64,000 nt of DNA from Microbaculum marinum (GCF_042646165.1 NZ_JBHRTC010000005.1); one strand, 5' to 3'. Shown: positions 1 to 7,991, counted from the first letter of the stretch. The notes: generated by a model from the letters alone, not told the origin. Translations and numbers: made by a program.

Positions 1-2
1 GC

Positions 3-401
3 GCCCCGACTTCGCGGGCGAGCGGCGGCGCCCCGGTGGCGCTGCAGCCGGCGCCCGCCGCCAGCGGCCAGGCCGCGCCCGCCCAGACAACACCGGCACC
101 GGCGCCGGCCACCCAGACGGCCAGCGCGCCGGCGACGACGACGTTCCCGGCCGGTTCCTATGTCGTCCAGGTGGCGGCGACCCGCGACGCCCAGGACGCC
201 CAGTCGACCGCGGCCTCGATCACGCAGAACTATTCCGGTGCGCTGGGCGGCTACAAGCCGGCGGTCGAGCGCGCCGACCTCGGCGACCGCGGCATCTACT
301 ACCGCGTCGGGGTCGGGCCGATGCAGAGCCAGGGTGCCGCCAACTCGCTGTGCGCGAACCTGAAATCGGCCGGACTCGACTGCTTCGTGCGGCGCAACTG
401 A
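3..401 (+). CDS. SPOR-domain protein, C-terminal part
   Basis: The frame is open from the left edge of the window, so the start is missing; 132 residues are visible. The first 45 or so are an Ala/Pro/Thr-rich linker. The rest matches a SPOR domain, from SYVVQVAATRDAQDA to GLDCFVRRN, including the YYRVGVGPM strand. SPOR domains bind denuded septal peptidoglycan, so this is probably the periplasmic end of a membrane-anchored divisome-associated protein. Its place just before nagZ and scpAB is the usual alphaproteobacterial order. The domain call is secure; the full protein cannot be judged. Confidence 0.85.
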   Translation, partial: APTSRASGGAPVALQPAPAASGQAAPAQTTPAPAPATQTASAPATTTFPAGSYVVQVAATRDAQDAQSTAASITQNYSGALGGYKPAVERADLGDRGIYYRVGVGPMQSQGAANSLCANLKSAGLDCFVRRN

Positions 402-491
402 CGCTCCTGCTTTGCCCCGCAATCAACAGCGGGGGCACGGCGGGGCGATGAGAGTGTTGACCGGCCCGCGGGCGGCCGCTAAGCCGCCGTC

Positions 492-1520
492 ATGGGAGCG
501 AAAGCCTTCATTTCCGGGTGCGCCGGTCCGTCGCTGACCGCCGACGAGCGCGCCTTCTTCGCCGACGCCGGGCCGTGGGGGCTGATCCTGTTTGCCCGCA
601 ACTGCGTCGATGCCGGGCAGATCCGCCGGCTCACCGACGAGTTCCGCTCGGTCGTCGGCCGCGCCGACGCACCGGTGCTGATCGATCAGGAGGGCGGCCG
701 CGTCCAGCGCCTGAAGCCGCCGCACTGGCCGGCGTACCCGCCGGTCGGCGCCATCGGCGACCTGTTCCGCCGCGATCCCGAGGCCGGCCTGCGCGCCGCC
801 TGGCTGTCGGGCCGGCTGATAGGCGAGGACCTGCACGCCCTCGGGATCACCGTCGACTGCATTCCCTGCGTCGATATCCGCGTCCCCGGCGCCAGCAGCG
901 TCATCGGCGACCGCTCCTACGGCAGCGAGCCGGAGGTCATCGCCGAACTCGCCCGGGTCACGGTCGTCGGCCTGGCCGCGGCGGGCGTCGCGCCGATCCT
1001 CAAGCACATCCCGGGCCACGGGCGGGCGCTGTCGGACAGCCATTTCGAGCTGCCGGTCGTCGACACCCCGGTCGCCGAGCTCGAAGACAGCGATTTCGAG
1101 CCGTTCCGCCGCCTGCGCGACCTCCCGATGGCGATGACCGCGCACGTCATCTACGCCGCGATCGACGCCGATGCGCCCGCCACCCTGTCGGCGCCGGTCA
1201 TCGATGGTATCATTCGCGGGTCCATCGGTTTCGACGGGCTTGTGATGACCGACGACCTGTCCATGAAGGCCCTTGACGGCACGTTCGAGGACCGCGCGGC
1301 CCGGTCCTTCGCCGCAGGGTGCGACATGGCGCTTCACTGCAACGGCAGCATGCGCGAGATGGTGGCCGTCGCGTCGCGGTCGCCCGAACTCGCCGGTGCG
1401 GCCGCGCGGCGGGCGGAGGCCGCGCTCGTCTGGGCGGCGCGCGCGGAGACCGACATCGCCGATGCCCGTCGGGAATTCGCCGACCTGATGGAGGCCATGA
1501 CGTCGGCCGGGGAGGCATAG
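492..1520 (+). CDS. nagZ: beta-N-acetylhexosaminidase NagZ
   Basis: This is a cytoplasmic family 3 glycosidase that removes N-acetylglucosamine from anhydromuropeptides during peptidoglycan recycling. It has 342 residues, a normal length. The signature KHIPGHGRALSDSH starts near residue 171 and supplies the His/Asp dyad. VMTDDLSMKAL near residue 251 supplies the catalytic Asp (254). IDQEGGRVQRL near residue 65 is also typical. The ATG at 492 is the natural start, about 90 bases after the SPOR gene. The stop shares one base with the next gene, so translation is probably coupled to scpA. Confidence 0.95.
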   Translation: MGAKAFISGCAGPSLTADERAFFADAGPWGLILFARNCVDAGQIRRLTDEFRSVVGRADAPVLIDQEGGRVQRLKPPHWPAYPPVGAIGDLFRRDPEAGLRAAWLSGRLIGEDLHALGITVDCIPCVDIRVPGASSVIGDRSYGSEPEVIAELARVTVVGLAAAGVAPILKHIPGHGRALSDSHFELPVVDTPVAELEDSDFEPFRRLRDLPMAMTAHVIYAAIDADAPATLSAPVIDGIIRGSIGFDGLVMTDDLSMKALDGTFEDRAARSFAAGCDMALHCNGSMREMVAVASRSPELAGAAARRAEAALVWAARAETDIADARREFADLMEAMTSAGEA

Positions 1521-2332
1521 TGGCCGGTCCGGAAGCCGAGCTGTGGGGAGAGCGCCCCGAGCGGCTTGGCCAGCCGGCGGACGGAGAGACGTTCCTGGTC
1601 GACGTCGAGGGCTTCGAGGGCCCGCTCGACCTGCTGCTGGCGCTGGCCCGTACCCAGAAGGTCGACCTGGCGCGGATCTCGATCCTGGCGCTCGCCGAGC
1701 AGTACGTCGCCTTCATCAACGAGGCCAGGCGCCTGCGCCTTGAACTGGCGGCCGACTACCTCGTCATGGCGGCCTGGCTCGCCTACCTGAAGTCCCGGCT
1801 GCTTTTGCCCCGTCAGGCCGACGACGAGGAGCCGACCGGCGAGGAGATGGCGGCGATCCTGGCCTTCCGGCTGCAGCGGCTGGAGGCGATGCGCGACGCG
1901 GCCGTCAAGCTCGTGAACCGCAACCGGCTGGGACGCGACGTCTTTGCCCGCGGGCTTCCGGAAGGCGTGCGGGTCGAGCGTCGCAGCGTCTATCACGCCT
2001 CCCTCTACGACCTGCTCAAGGCCTATGGCGAGCAGCGCAGCCGTCAGGCGGTGCGTCGCGTCGTGCTCGCGCCGCGCAAGGTACTGGCGCTCAAGGAGGC
2101 CCGCGAGATCCTGCAGCGTCTGGTCGGCGACATCGGCGCCTGGACGCCGCTCGCCGCCCTGATCGACGAATTCATCGACGACCCCGGGATGCGCCGCACC
2201 GCCACGGCCAGCACCTTTTCGGCAAGCCTGGAGCTGTGCCGCGAAGGCGTGCTGGAGTTGCGGCAGGAAAAGACATTCGGCCCTCTCTATATGAAGGCGC
2301 GGGACGCCACGGGGCGGGATCGGGACAAATGA
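1520..2332 (+). CDS. scpA: segregation and condensation protein A
   Basis: This is the kleisin subunit of the bacterial SMC–ScpAB condensin, which bridges SMC heads during chromosome compaction and segregation. It has 270 residues from a GTG that overlaps the last base of the nagZ stop. The kleisin N-terminal signature FEGPLDLLLALARTQKVDL is near residue 31, followed by LAADYLVMAAWLAYLKSRLLLP and a C-terminal winged-helix region ending in FGPLYMKARD. The frame stays open further upstream inside nagZ, but the GTG gives the expected N-terminus. The stop overlaps the scpB start (ATGA), so the two are probably co-translated. Confidence 0.93.
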   Translation: MAGPEAELWGERPERLGQPADGETFLVDVEGFEGPLDLLLALARTQKVDLARISILALAEQYVAFINEARRLRLELAADYLVMAAWLAYLKSRLLLPRQADDEEPTGEEMAAILAFRLQRLEAMRDAAVKLVNRNRLGRDVFARGLPEGVRVERRSVYHASLYDLLKAYGEQRSRQAVRRVVLAPRKVLALKEAREILQRLVGDIGAWTPLAALIDEFIDDPGMRRTATASTFSASLELCREGVLELRQEKTFGPLYMKARDATGRDRDK

Positions 2333-3045
2333 GCGACAACGGCAACAACGTCGCGAACTTCACGCCGAGCGATCGACGCGAGCAGCTGAGGATGCTCGAG
2401 GCATTGCTGTTTGCGGCCTCCGAACCGCTCGATGTCGCGACGATGACCTCCCGGCTGCCCAAGGGTGCCGATATCGCCACGCTGCTGACGGAGCTCCAAG
2501 GCGCCTACGCGAACCGCGGCGTCAATCTGGTCAAGGTCGACGAGAAGTGGCGGTTCCGGACCGCGGAGGACCTGTCCTTCCTGCTGCGTCGCGACGCGGT
2601 CGACCAGCGGCAGCTGTCGCGCGCCGCGCTGGAGACGCTGGCGATCATCGCCTACCACCAGCCGACCACGCGGGCGGAGATCGAGGAGATCCGCGGCGTC
2701 AGCATCTCGAAGGGCGTTCTGGACGTTCTCATGGAGGCTGGCTGGATCCGGATGCGCGGCCGCCGGCGCACGCCGGGACGTCCGGTGACCTATGGGACGA
2801 CACCTGAGTTTCTCGATCATTTCGGGCTGGAATCGCTGCGCGATCTGCCCGGCGTCGAGGAACTGAAGGGCGCCGGACTGCTCGATAGTCGACTGCCTGC
2901 GGGCTTCGAGGTGCCGACGCCGGCCGGCGAGGAGCTGACCGAGGACGAGGACCCCCTCGATCTCCTCGACGGAATGACTTCTGATGACGAAGCGACGTCC
3001 GAGGGTATCTCCGACGAGGAAACGGCTGGCGGGACCGACCGCTGA
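2329..3045 (+). CDS. scpB: segregation and condensation protein B
   Basis: This is the paired winged-helix partner of ScpA in the SMC condensin. It has 238 residues from an ATG overlapping the scpA stop by four bases. Recognisable parts are LRMLEALLFAASEPLD near residue 20, ALETLAIIAYHQPTTRAEIE near residue 100, and GRPVTYGTTPEFLDHFGL near residue 150. The last 50 or so residues are an acidic, Glu/Asp-rich tail, common in alphaproteobacterial ScpB. A one-base overlap follows with the ABC ATPase gene, which suggests a shared transcript rather than a shared function. Confidence 0.94.
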   Translation: MSDNGNNVANFTPSDRREQLRMLEALLFAASEPLDVATMTSRLPKGADIATLLTELQGAYANRGVNLVKVDEKWRFRTAEDLSFLLRRDAVDQRQLSRAALETLAIIAYHQPTTRAEIEEIRGVSISKGVLDVLMEAGWIRMRGRRRTPGRPVTYGTTPEFLDHFGLESLRDLPGVEELKGAGLLDSRLPAGFEVPTPAGEELTEDEDPLDLLDGMTSDDEATSEGISDEETAGGTDR

Positions 3046-4217
3046 TGCCTGCTACGATCGGTGACACGAAGACGACGAAGCCTGCACGGGATGCCTCGGC
3101 ACCGGCTCCCAGAGATGTCGGTCCCAGGGATGTCGCTCGCTGGGGCCGGCGGGGGACGGCGGGAACCGCGATCGCCGCGCGGCTGTCGTTCGTCGATGTC
3201 TCGCATTCCTACGAGACCGTCGCCGCCGTCGACCGGGTGACGCTGGAGGTCGAGCCGGCAGAGTTCGTCTGTCTTCTGGGCCCGTCTGGGTGCGGCAAGA
3301 CGACGCTGTTGAAGCTGGCGGCCGGGCTCGAGGTGCCCAACAGCGGCCGGATCCTGATCAACGAGCAGGAGGTCTCCGGTCCGCACCGCTTCGTCCCGCC
3401 GGAAAGGCGGGGCGTCGGCCTGATGTTCCAGGATTTCGCGCTGTTTCCCCACCTGTCGATCGTCCGCAACGTGATGTTCGGCCTGACGACGCTGTCCCGC
3501 GCCGATGCCCATCGCGAAGCGCTCAAGGCGCTCGGCCGGGTGGGACTGGAAAGCTATGCCGAACTCTATCCTCACGCGCTGTCCGGCGGCGAGCAGCAGC
3601 GCGTGGCGCTGGCCCGCGCGATTGCGCCGCGCCCGAGCGTGCTGCTGATGGACGAGCCGTTCTCGGGCCTCGACAGCCGCCTGCGCGACGAGGTGCGTGA
3701 CGAGACGCTGGCGGTGCTCCGCGAGACCCGAGCGACCTGCATCATCGTGACCCACGACCCTGAGGAAGCCATGCGCATGGCCGACAGGATCGTGCTCATG
3801 CGCTCCGGGCAACTCGTCCAGGTCGGCACCGCATCCGACCTGTACCATGCGCCCGTGGACCTGCAGGCGGCGCGGTTTTTCACCGAGTTGAACGAGGTTC
3901 CGGCTGAAATCGAGCACGGCGAGGTGGTGACGCCCGTCGGCCGGTTCTCCCGTCAGGGCGTCGTCGGCGGCGAGAGCGTCACCGTCTGCGTGCGCCCGCA
4001 CGGGGTCAGGCTTGCCGAGCCTGGCATCGGCGTTCCCGGGCGCTTGCTTGGGCGTCGGTTCCTCGGCGAGGTCGAGTTGCTGGACATCGCGGTGGAGGGG
4101 CTGGAGCAGCCGCTGAAGGCGCGGTCCAGGGACATGGCGCCGGTACCGATCGGATCGGAGGTCGGCGTGGTGATCGACGAGGCTGCGGTGCTGATGTTCC
4201 CCGCGCGGGAATACTGA
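3045..4217 (+). CDS. ABC transporter ATP-binding protein, iron/polyamine type, orphan
   Basis: This is the nucleotide-binding subunit of an importer of the Fe(III)/spermidine/sulfate class. The Walker A motif GPSGCGKTT is at residues 79–87, followed by the Q-loop MFQDFALFPHL, the signature LSGGEQQRVALARA, Walker B VLLMDEPFSGLD and the switch His in IIVTHDPEEA. The C-terminal 140 or so residues form a TOBE-like regulatory domain. The first 45 residues are a polar extension without homology I recognise, so the true start may lie downstream. No permease or binding protein is adjacent, so its membrane partners must be elsewhere and its substrate is unknown. Confidence 0.85.
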   Translation: MPATIGDTKTTKPARDASAPAPRDVGPRDVARWGRRGTAGTAIAARLSFVDVSHSYETVAAVDRVTLEVEPAEFVCLLGPSGCGKTTLLKLAAGLEVPNSGRILINEQEVSGPHRFVPPERRGVGLMFQDFALFPHLSIVRNVMFGLTTLSRADAHREALKALGRVGLESYAELYPHALSGGEQQRVALARAIAPRPSVLLMDEPFSGLDSRLRDEVRDETLAVLRETRATCIIVTHDPEEAMRMADRIVLMRSGQLVQVGTASDLYHAPVDLQAARFFTELNEVPAEIEHGEVVTPVGRFSRQGVVGGESVTVCVRPHGVRLAEPGIGVPGRLLGRRFLGEVELLDIAVEGLEQPLKARSRDMAPVPIGSEVGVVIDEAAVLMFPAREY

Positions 4218-4259
4218 ATGAATGGGAGAAATTGGCGCTCGCTGGCGAATAAGGGCGTG

Positions 4260-4286
4260 TTGCCGGGCGGCTGCTACCTATATAAT
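4260..4286 (+). promoter_or_regulatory. putative sigma-70 promoter of tatABC
   Basis: A perfect TATAAT lies at 4281–4286. A TTGCCG at 4260–4265 could serve as the -35 element, although the 15-base spacer is short. Transcription would start about 35 bases before the tatA ATG. The region is clearly more AT-rich than its surroundings. It separates the Tat genes from the scpAB–ABC unit. Confidence 0.5.
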
Positions 4287-4328
4287 GTCCAGCCGAACCG
4301 AAACGCATCGAATTCGAGGAGAGCGTAA

Positions 4329-4559
4329 ATGGCTCCCAGTTGGTTTCAGATCCTGATCGTCGTCGTACTGCTCGTGCTGCTGTTCGGACGCGGCAAGATC
4401 TCCGATCTCATGGGCGACGTCGCCAAGGGGATCAAGAGCTTCAAGAAGGGGATGAGCGAGGAGGACACCGCCTCCGAGGACAACTCCAAGACGATCGAGC
4501 ATCAGGCCGCCGAGACGGTCAAGACGCCCGCCAAGGAGCCCGCCAAGAAGGCGAGCTGA
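4329..4559 (+). CDS. tatA: Sec-independent translocase protein TatA
   Basis: TatA oligomers form the conduit through which folded twin-arginine proteins cross the inner membrane. It has 76 residues, typical of the family. An N-terminal transmembrane helix (about residues 4–20) is followed by the hinge LFGRGKISDLMGDVAKGIK, an amphipathic helix and a polar Lys/Glu tail. A strong ribosome site, GAGGAGAG, sits just before the ATG. It is the first gene of a tatA–tatB–tatC group, preceded by its own likely promoter. Confidence 0.95.
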   Translation: MAPSWFQILIVVVLLVLLFGRGKISDLMGDVAKGIKSFKKGMSEEDTASEDNSKTIEHQAAETVKTPAKEPAKKAS

Positions 4560-4659
4560 GGTTCGGATTTTCTCCGGACTCTGACCGGCCGCGCACCCGG
4601 CGTGTGGTCTGGTTGAATGGTTGGGGGATGTCCCGGGGCACCGCCCTGCGGAGACGTGG

Positions 4660-5538
4660 ATGTTCGATTTAGGTTGGAGCGAGTTGTTGGTGATCGCCGT
4701 GGTGGCGATCGTCGTGGTCGGGCCGCGTGAGCTGCCCGGGATGCTCCGGCAATTCGGCCGCTTCGCCAGTCAGGTGAGGGGCATGGCGGGCGACTTCCAG
4801 AAGCAGTTCAACGATGCGCTGAAGGAAGCCGATCTCGACGAGGTGCGTCAGAGCATCGAGGACGTCCGCCGGATCAATCCGCTCAACCAGATGAAGGACA
4901 GCTTGAATCCGCTGAAGGACGCCGGCAACAGCGTCCGCAAGGCAATCGAGGATCCCGGTGCGCCGGCGAAGTCCGGGGCGGGTGACAAGGACTCCGGCGC
5001 CGTAGCCGCAGTCTCCGAGCCGGCAAAACCTGCGGCCAGGCCGAACGGCGCCGCCCCCGAGACCCCGGCGGCCGGTGCAGCCGCCGCATCGAAGGCGGAG
5101 GCCGCCACGGAAGCCGCGACGGCGGCATCGGGCCAACCTTCGGCCGGAACCTCCAAGGGCCGGAAGACACCGTCGAAGCCCTCGACCGCGAAGCCTGCCG
5201 CCCCGAAGTCTGGCGCCCCGAAGTCTGGAGCCTCGAAGTCTGGCGCCGCGAAGCCCCGCGCCCCGAAATCGTCGACCTCCACATCGTCGACCTCCAAATC
5301 GACCGCCTCCCGATCATCGGCTTCGAAGTCCTCGGCTTCGACGTCGTCGGGCTCGAAGCCGGCCGCGTCCGGGACCGCCTCTGCCGGGACCACCGGCGCC
5401 GGATCGACGGCCTCCGGAACGGCGAAGACCCCGAAGCCGAAGACCGCAAGGACGGCAAAGTCCAGAACCGCGCCGAAACGCTCGGCACCTGCCAGTTCCG
5501 GGGCCGGCAAGCCGGCCGGCTCAGATACCACCGCGTGA
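4660..5538 (+). CDS. tatB: Sec-independent translocase protein TatB
   Basis: TatB works with TatC as the receptor for twin-arginine signal peptides. The start MFDLGWSELLVIAVVAIVVV gives the single N-terminal helix, followed by GPRELPGMLRQFGRFASQV and an amphipathic helix to about residue 90. The ATG at 4660 gives the canonical N-terminus; the frame is open further upstream but without matching sequence. At 292 residues it is well above the usual 130–180. The extra 180 residues are a low-complexity tail of Ala, Ser, Lys, Pro and Thr with short tandem repeats. The tail is probably disordered, and its function is unknown. Confidence 0.93.
   Translation: MFDLGWSELLVIAVVAIVVVGPRELPGMLRQFGRFASQVRGMAGDFQKQFNDALKEADLDEVRQSIEDVRRINPLNQMKDSLNPLKDAGNSVRKAIEDPGAPAKSGAGDKDSGAVAAVSEPAKPAARPNGAAPETPAAGAAAASKAEAATEAATAASGQPSAGTSKGRKTPSKPSTAKPAAPKSGAPKSGASKSGAAKPRAPKSSTSTSSTSKSTASRSSASKSSASTSSGSKPAASGTASAGTTGAGSTASGTAKTPKPKTARTAKSRTAPKRSAPASSGAGKPAGSDTTA
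5200..5253 (+). repeat. 15-base tandem repeat inside tatB
   Basis: About 3.6 copies of a 15-base unit (GCCCCGAAGTCTGGC and close variants) run from 5200, encoding APKSG-like pentapeptides in the TatB tail. Units start at 5200, 5215, 5230 and 5245. Being a multiple of three, the repeat can change copy number without breaking the frame. Degenerate Ser/Thr/Lys repeats continue to about 5350. Confidence 0.75.
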
Positions 5539-5548
5539 AGTCCCTTAG

Positions 5549-6346
5549 ATGACCCAGGAAGACATCGAGGCGACGAAAGCGCCGCTGGTCGAGCACCTGA
5601 TCGAGTTGCGCAAACGGATGATGTGGGCGCTGATCGCGCTCGGCATCATGTTCGTGATCTGCTTCTTCTTCGCCGCGGAGATCTTCAACATCCTCTTGAA
5701 GCCCTACGAATGGGCGCGCGGCGGCAGCGTCGAAGGCCTCGAGCTGATCTACACGGCTCCGCAGGAATATTTCTTCACGCAGCTCAAGATTGCTTTGTTC
5801 GGCGGGTTCTTCCTGGCGTTCCCGGTGATCGCCGGGCAGCTCTACATGTTCGTCGCGCCGGGGCTCTACAAGAACGAGCGCGGCGCCTTCCTGCCGTTCC
5901 TGGTGGCCACGCCGATCCTGTTCCTGCTTGGCGCGTCGCTCGTCTATTTCGTGACCATGCCGCTGGTCATGAACTTCTTCCTGTCGATGGAACAGAGCGG
6001 GCCGGGCGTTGCGCGGATCCAGCTGGTCGCGAAGGTCAGCGAATATCTCGGGCTGATCATGACCCTGATGTTCGCATTCGGCCTGTGCTTCCAGCTGCCG
6101 GTGCTGCTGACGCTGCTCGGCCGGGCGGGCCTTGTGTCGTCGGACACGCTGAAGAAGAAGCGGAAATACGCGATCGTCATCACCTTTGCGGTCGCCGCGT
6201 TCCTGACGCCCCCCGATCCGATCAGCCAGATCGGGCTTGCGCTGCCGACCCTGCTTCTCTACGAACTGTCGATCATTTCGGTCAGGATGGTGGAGAAGCA
6301 GCGCGCCAGGCGGGAGGCCGAGCGCGAGGCGGAAGACGAGGCCTGA
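5549..6346 (+). CDS. tatC: Sec-independent translocase protein TatC
   Basis: TatC is the six-span inner-membrane receptor that recognises the twin-arginine motif and nucleates the translocase. It has 265 residues. The N-terminal motif APLVEHLIELRKRMMWALI is the conserved H-LxELR-R cytosolic segment. Six hydrophobic segments follow, with the conserved loop LYMFVAPGLYKNER between helices 2 and 3 and a charged C-terminal tail (REAEREAEDEA). It starts ten bases after tatB. It is preceded by tatA and tatB and followed by serS, as in many alphaproteobacteria. Confidence 0.96.
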   Translation: MTQEDIEATKAPLVEHLIELRKRMMWALIALGIMFVICFFFAAEIFNILLKPYEWARGGSVEGLELIYTAPQEYFFTQLKIALFGGFFLAFPVIAGQLYMFVAPGLYKNERGAFLPFLVATPILFLLGASLVYFVTMPLVMNFFLSMEQSGPGVARIQLVAKVSEYLGLIMTLMFAFGLCFQLPVLLTLLGRAGLVSSDTLKKKRKYAIVITFAVAAFLTPPDPISQIGLALPTLLLYELSIISVRMVEKQRARREAEREAEDEA

Positions 6347-6408
6347 CCGGGCGTTTCTTTCACGCGCCGGCCGTGCCGGCTGGCCCGTCCAGACACTCGA
6401 AATCTCCG

Positions 6409-7959
6409 ATGTTCGACCTCAACTGGATTCGCGAGAACCGTGACGCTTTCGACGCCGCGCTGATGAAGCGCTCCGGCGAATATGCCGGTACGGCCGACAA
6501 GCTGATCGCCCTCGACGACACCCGCAAGACCCTGGTGACCGAGCTGCAGGCCCTGCAGGAGCGCCGCAATGCCGCGTCGAAGGAGGTCGGCAAGGCGAAG
6601 GGGTCGGGCGACGAGGAACGCGCCCAGGCGCTGATCGCCGAGGTCGCCGGGATCAAGGAGCGGATGCCCGCCGCCGAGGCGGAGTTGAAGGAAGCCGAGG
6701 AAAAGCTCCACAAGGAGCTGTCCTGGATCCCCAACCTGCCGCTCGACGACGTGCCGGTCGGCGCCGACGAGGCCGCCAATGTCGAGCTCCGCAAGGTCGG
6801 AACCCCGAGGACGTTCGACTTCGAGCCGAAGCAGCATTTCGAGATCGGCGAGGCGCTCGGCCAGATGGATTTCGAGACTGCCGCAAAGCTCTCCGGCGCC
6901 CGCTTCGTCGTCCTGAAGGGCCAGATTGCTCGCCTCGAACGTGCGCTCGGCGCCTTCATGCTCGACCTGCACACCGCCGAGCACGGCTACACCGAGGTCG
7001 CCCCGCCGCTGCTGGTCAAGGACGACGTCATGTTCGGCACCGGGCAGCTGCCGAAGTTTGAGGATGATCAGTTCGCTGCAGTTTCCTCTATAGTACCGAA
7101 GCCAATAGAAAGGCGACTAGACTTTTTGAGAGAACAATATTCACATATCCCTGCCCATAATCAGCGAGTAGTAGATCGAATTGATGAGATTAAATCTTTT
7201 GTAAATAATATGGCGACTGGAGAGCGGGAGATCCTCCTTAAGGATGCAGCGTTAAATGCAATTCAGCTGTTTGAGTCCGTAGATGCTGCTAAAGATGATT
7301 TGTATAGGGATGCGCTTGATTTTCAGTTGAAGTATGTCGAGGCGATATCAACAAGGCGCTGGCTGATCCCGACGGCCGAAGTCCCGCTGACCAATCTCAT
7401 CCGCGACTCCATCGTCGACGAGGACCAACTCCCGATGCGGGTCACCGCCTGGACGCCGTGTTTCCGGGCCGAGGCCGGGGCAGCCGGACGCGATACGCGC
7501 GGGATGATCCGCCAGCACCAGTTCTCCAAGGTCGAGCTCGTCTCCGTCACCACGCCGGAGCAGTCGCTCGACGAACTGGAGCGGATGACCGGTTGCGCGG
7601 AGGAGGTGCTGAAGCGCCTCGATCTGCCGTACCGGGTGCTGGCCCTGTCGACCGGCGACATGGGTTTCTCCGCGCGCAAGACCTACGACATCGAGGTCTG
7701 GCTGCCGGGGCAGGGCGCCTATCGCGAGATCTCCAGCTGCTCGGTCTGCGGCGACTTCCAGGCCCGCCGCATGAACGCGCGCTACCGGCCGGGCGAGGGC
7801 AAGGGCGTCCGTCATGTCCACACGCTGAACGGCTCCGGCGTCGCCGCCGGCCGGGCGCTGATCGCGGTGCTGGAGAACTACCAGCAGGCAGACGGGACCG
7901 TGGTCGTTCCCGAGGTGCTCAGGCCCTACATGGGCGGCGCCGCGGTGATCGGCGGATAG
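6409..7959 (+). CDS. serS: seryl-tRNA synthetase with an in-frame insertion domain
   Basis: This class II synthetase charges tRNA-Ser (and tRNA-Sec where present). The N-terminal coiled-coil arm spans about residues 27–110 and motif 1 about 163–205. The TAE loop is at 322–324, motif 2 (FRAE) at 352–355, and motif 3 includes NGSGVAAGR at 474–482. All catalytic signatures are intact and the end VLRPYMGG is canonical. The protein has 516 residues instead of about 425–430. The excess is a block at about residues 223–316, between GTGQLPKFEDDQF and RWLIPTAEVPLTN, where family members normally have only a few to about 20 residues. That block is AT-rich and foreign in codon use (separate entry). There is no frameshift or stop, so the enzyme is probably functional. 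Confidence 0.93.
   Translation: MFDLNWIRENRDAFDAALMKRSGEYAGTADKLIALDDTRKTLVTELQALQERRNAASKEVGKAKGSGDEERAQALIAEVAGIKERMPAAEAELKEAEEKLHKELSWIPNLPLDDVPVGADEAANVELRKVGTPRTFDFEPKQHFEIGEALGQMDFETAAKLSGARFVVLKGQIARLERALGAFMLDLHTAEHGYTEVAPPLLVKDDVMFGTGQLPKFEDDQFAAVSSIVPKPIERRLDFLREQYSHIPAHNQRVVDRIDEIKSFVNNMATGEREILLKDAALNAIQLFESVDAAKDDLYRDALDFQLKYVEAISTRRWLIPTAEVPLTNLIRDSIVDEDQLPMRVTAWTPCFRAEAGAAGRDTRGMIRQHQFSKVELVSVTTPEQSLDELERMTGCAEEVLKRLDLPYRVLALSTGDMGFSARKTYDIEVWLPGQGAYREISSCSVCGDFQARRMNARYRPGEGKGVRHVHTLNGSGVAAGRALIAVLENYQQADGTVVVPEVLRPYMGGAAVIGG
7060..7353 (+). other. AT-rich in-frame insertion within serS
   Basis: GC content is 98 of 240 (41%) over 7081–7320, against 159 of 240 (66%) over 6781–7020, counted by hand. 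Codons that are rare in the rest of the gene cluster here: ATA three times, GTA five times, plus TTA, CTA, AGA and AGG. The encoded stretch is charged, has almost no Gly or Pro in its interior, and looks helical, for example RRLDFLREQY and NQRVVDRIDEIKSFVNNM. It lacks intein splice motifs. Compositional change starts around 7057, a few codons before the alignment to normal SerRS breaks, and ends near 7354. I recognise no homologue. Confidence 0.85.
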
Positions 7960-7972
7960 CACTGCGCTGGCA

Positions 7973-7991
7973 CATGCACGGCACGTGCATG
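7973..7991. repeat. perfect inverted repeat between serS and surE
   Basis: Eight-base arms CATGCACG and CGTGCATG flank the three bases GCA, 14 bases after the serS stop and 72 before surE. No run of T follows, so a simple intrinsic terminator is unlikely. It could be a protein-binding site or an RNA hairpin. Confidence 0.6.

Noticed and set aside
7057..7356. Intein in serS
   Set aside because: At about 90 residues it is too short, begins with no Cys or Ser nucleophile at the junction, and lacks the terminal His-Asn and following Cys/Ser/Thr needed for splicing.
7057..7356. Group I or II intron, or an insertion sequence, in serS
   Set aside because: The frame stays open across the whole segment with a length that is a multiple of three. 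No inverted terminal repeats, target duplication or intron domain V-like hairpin was found.
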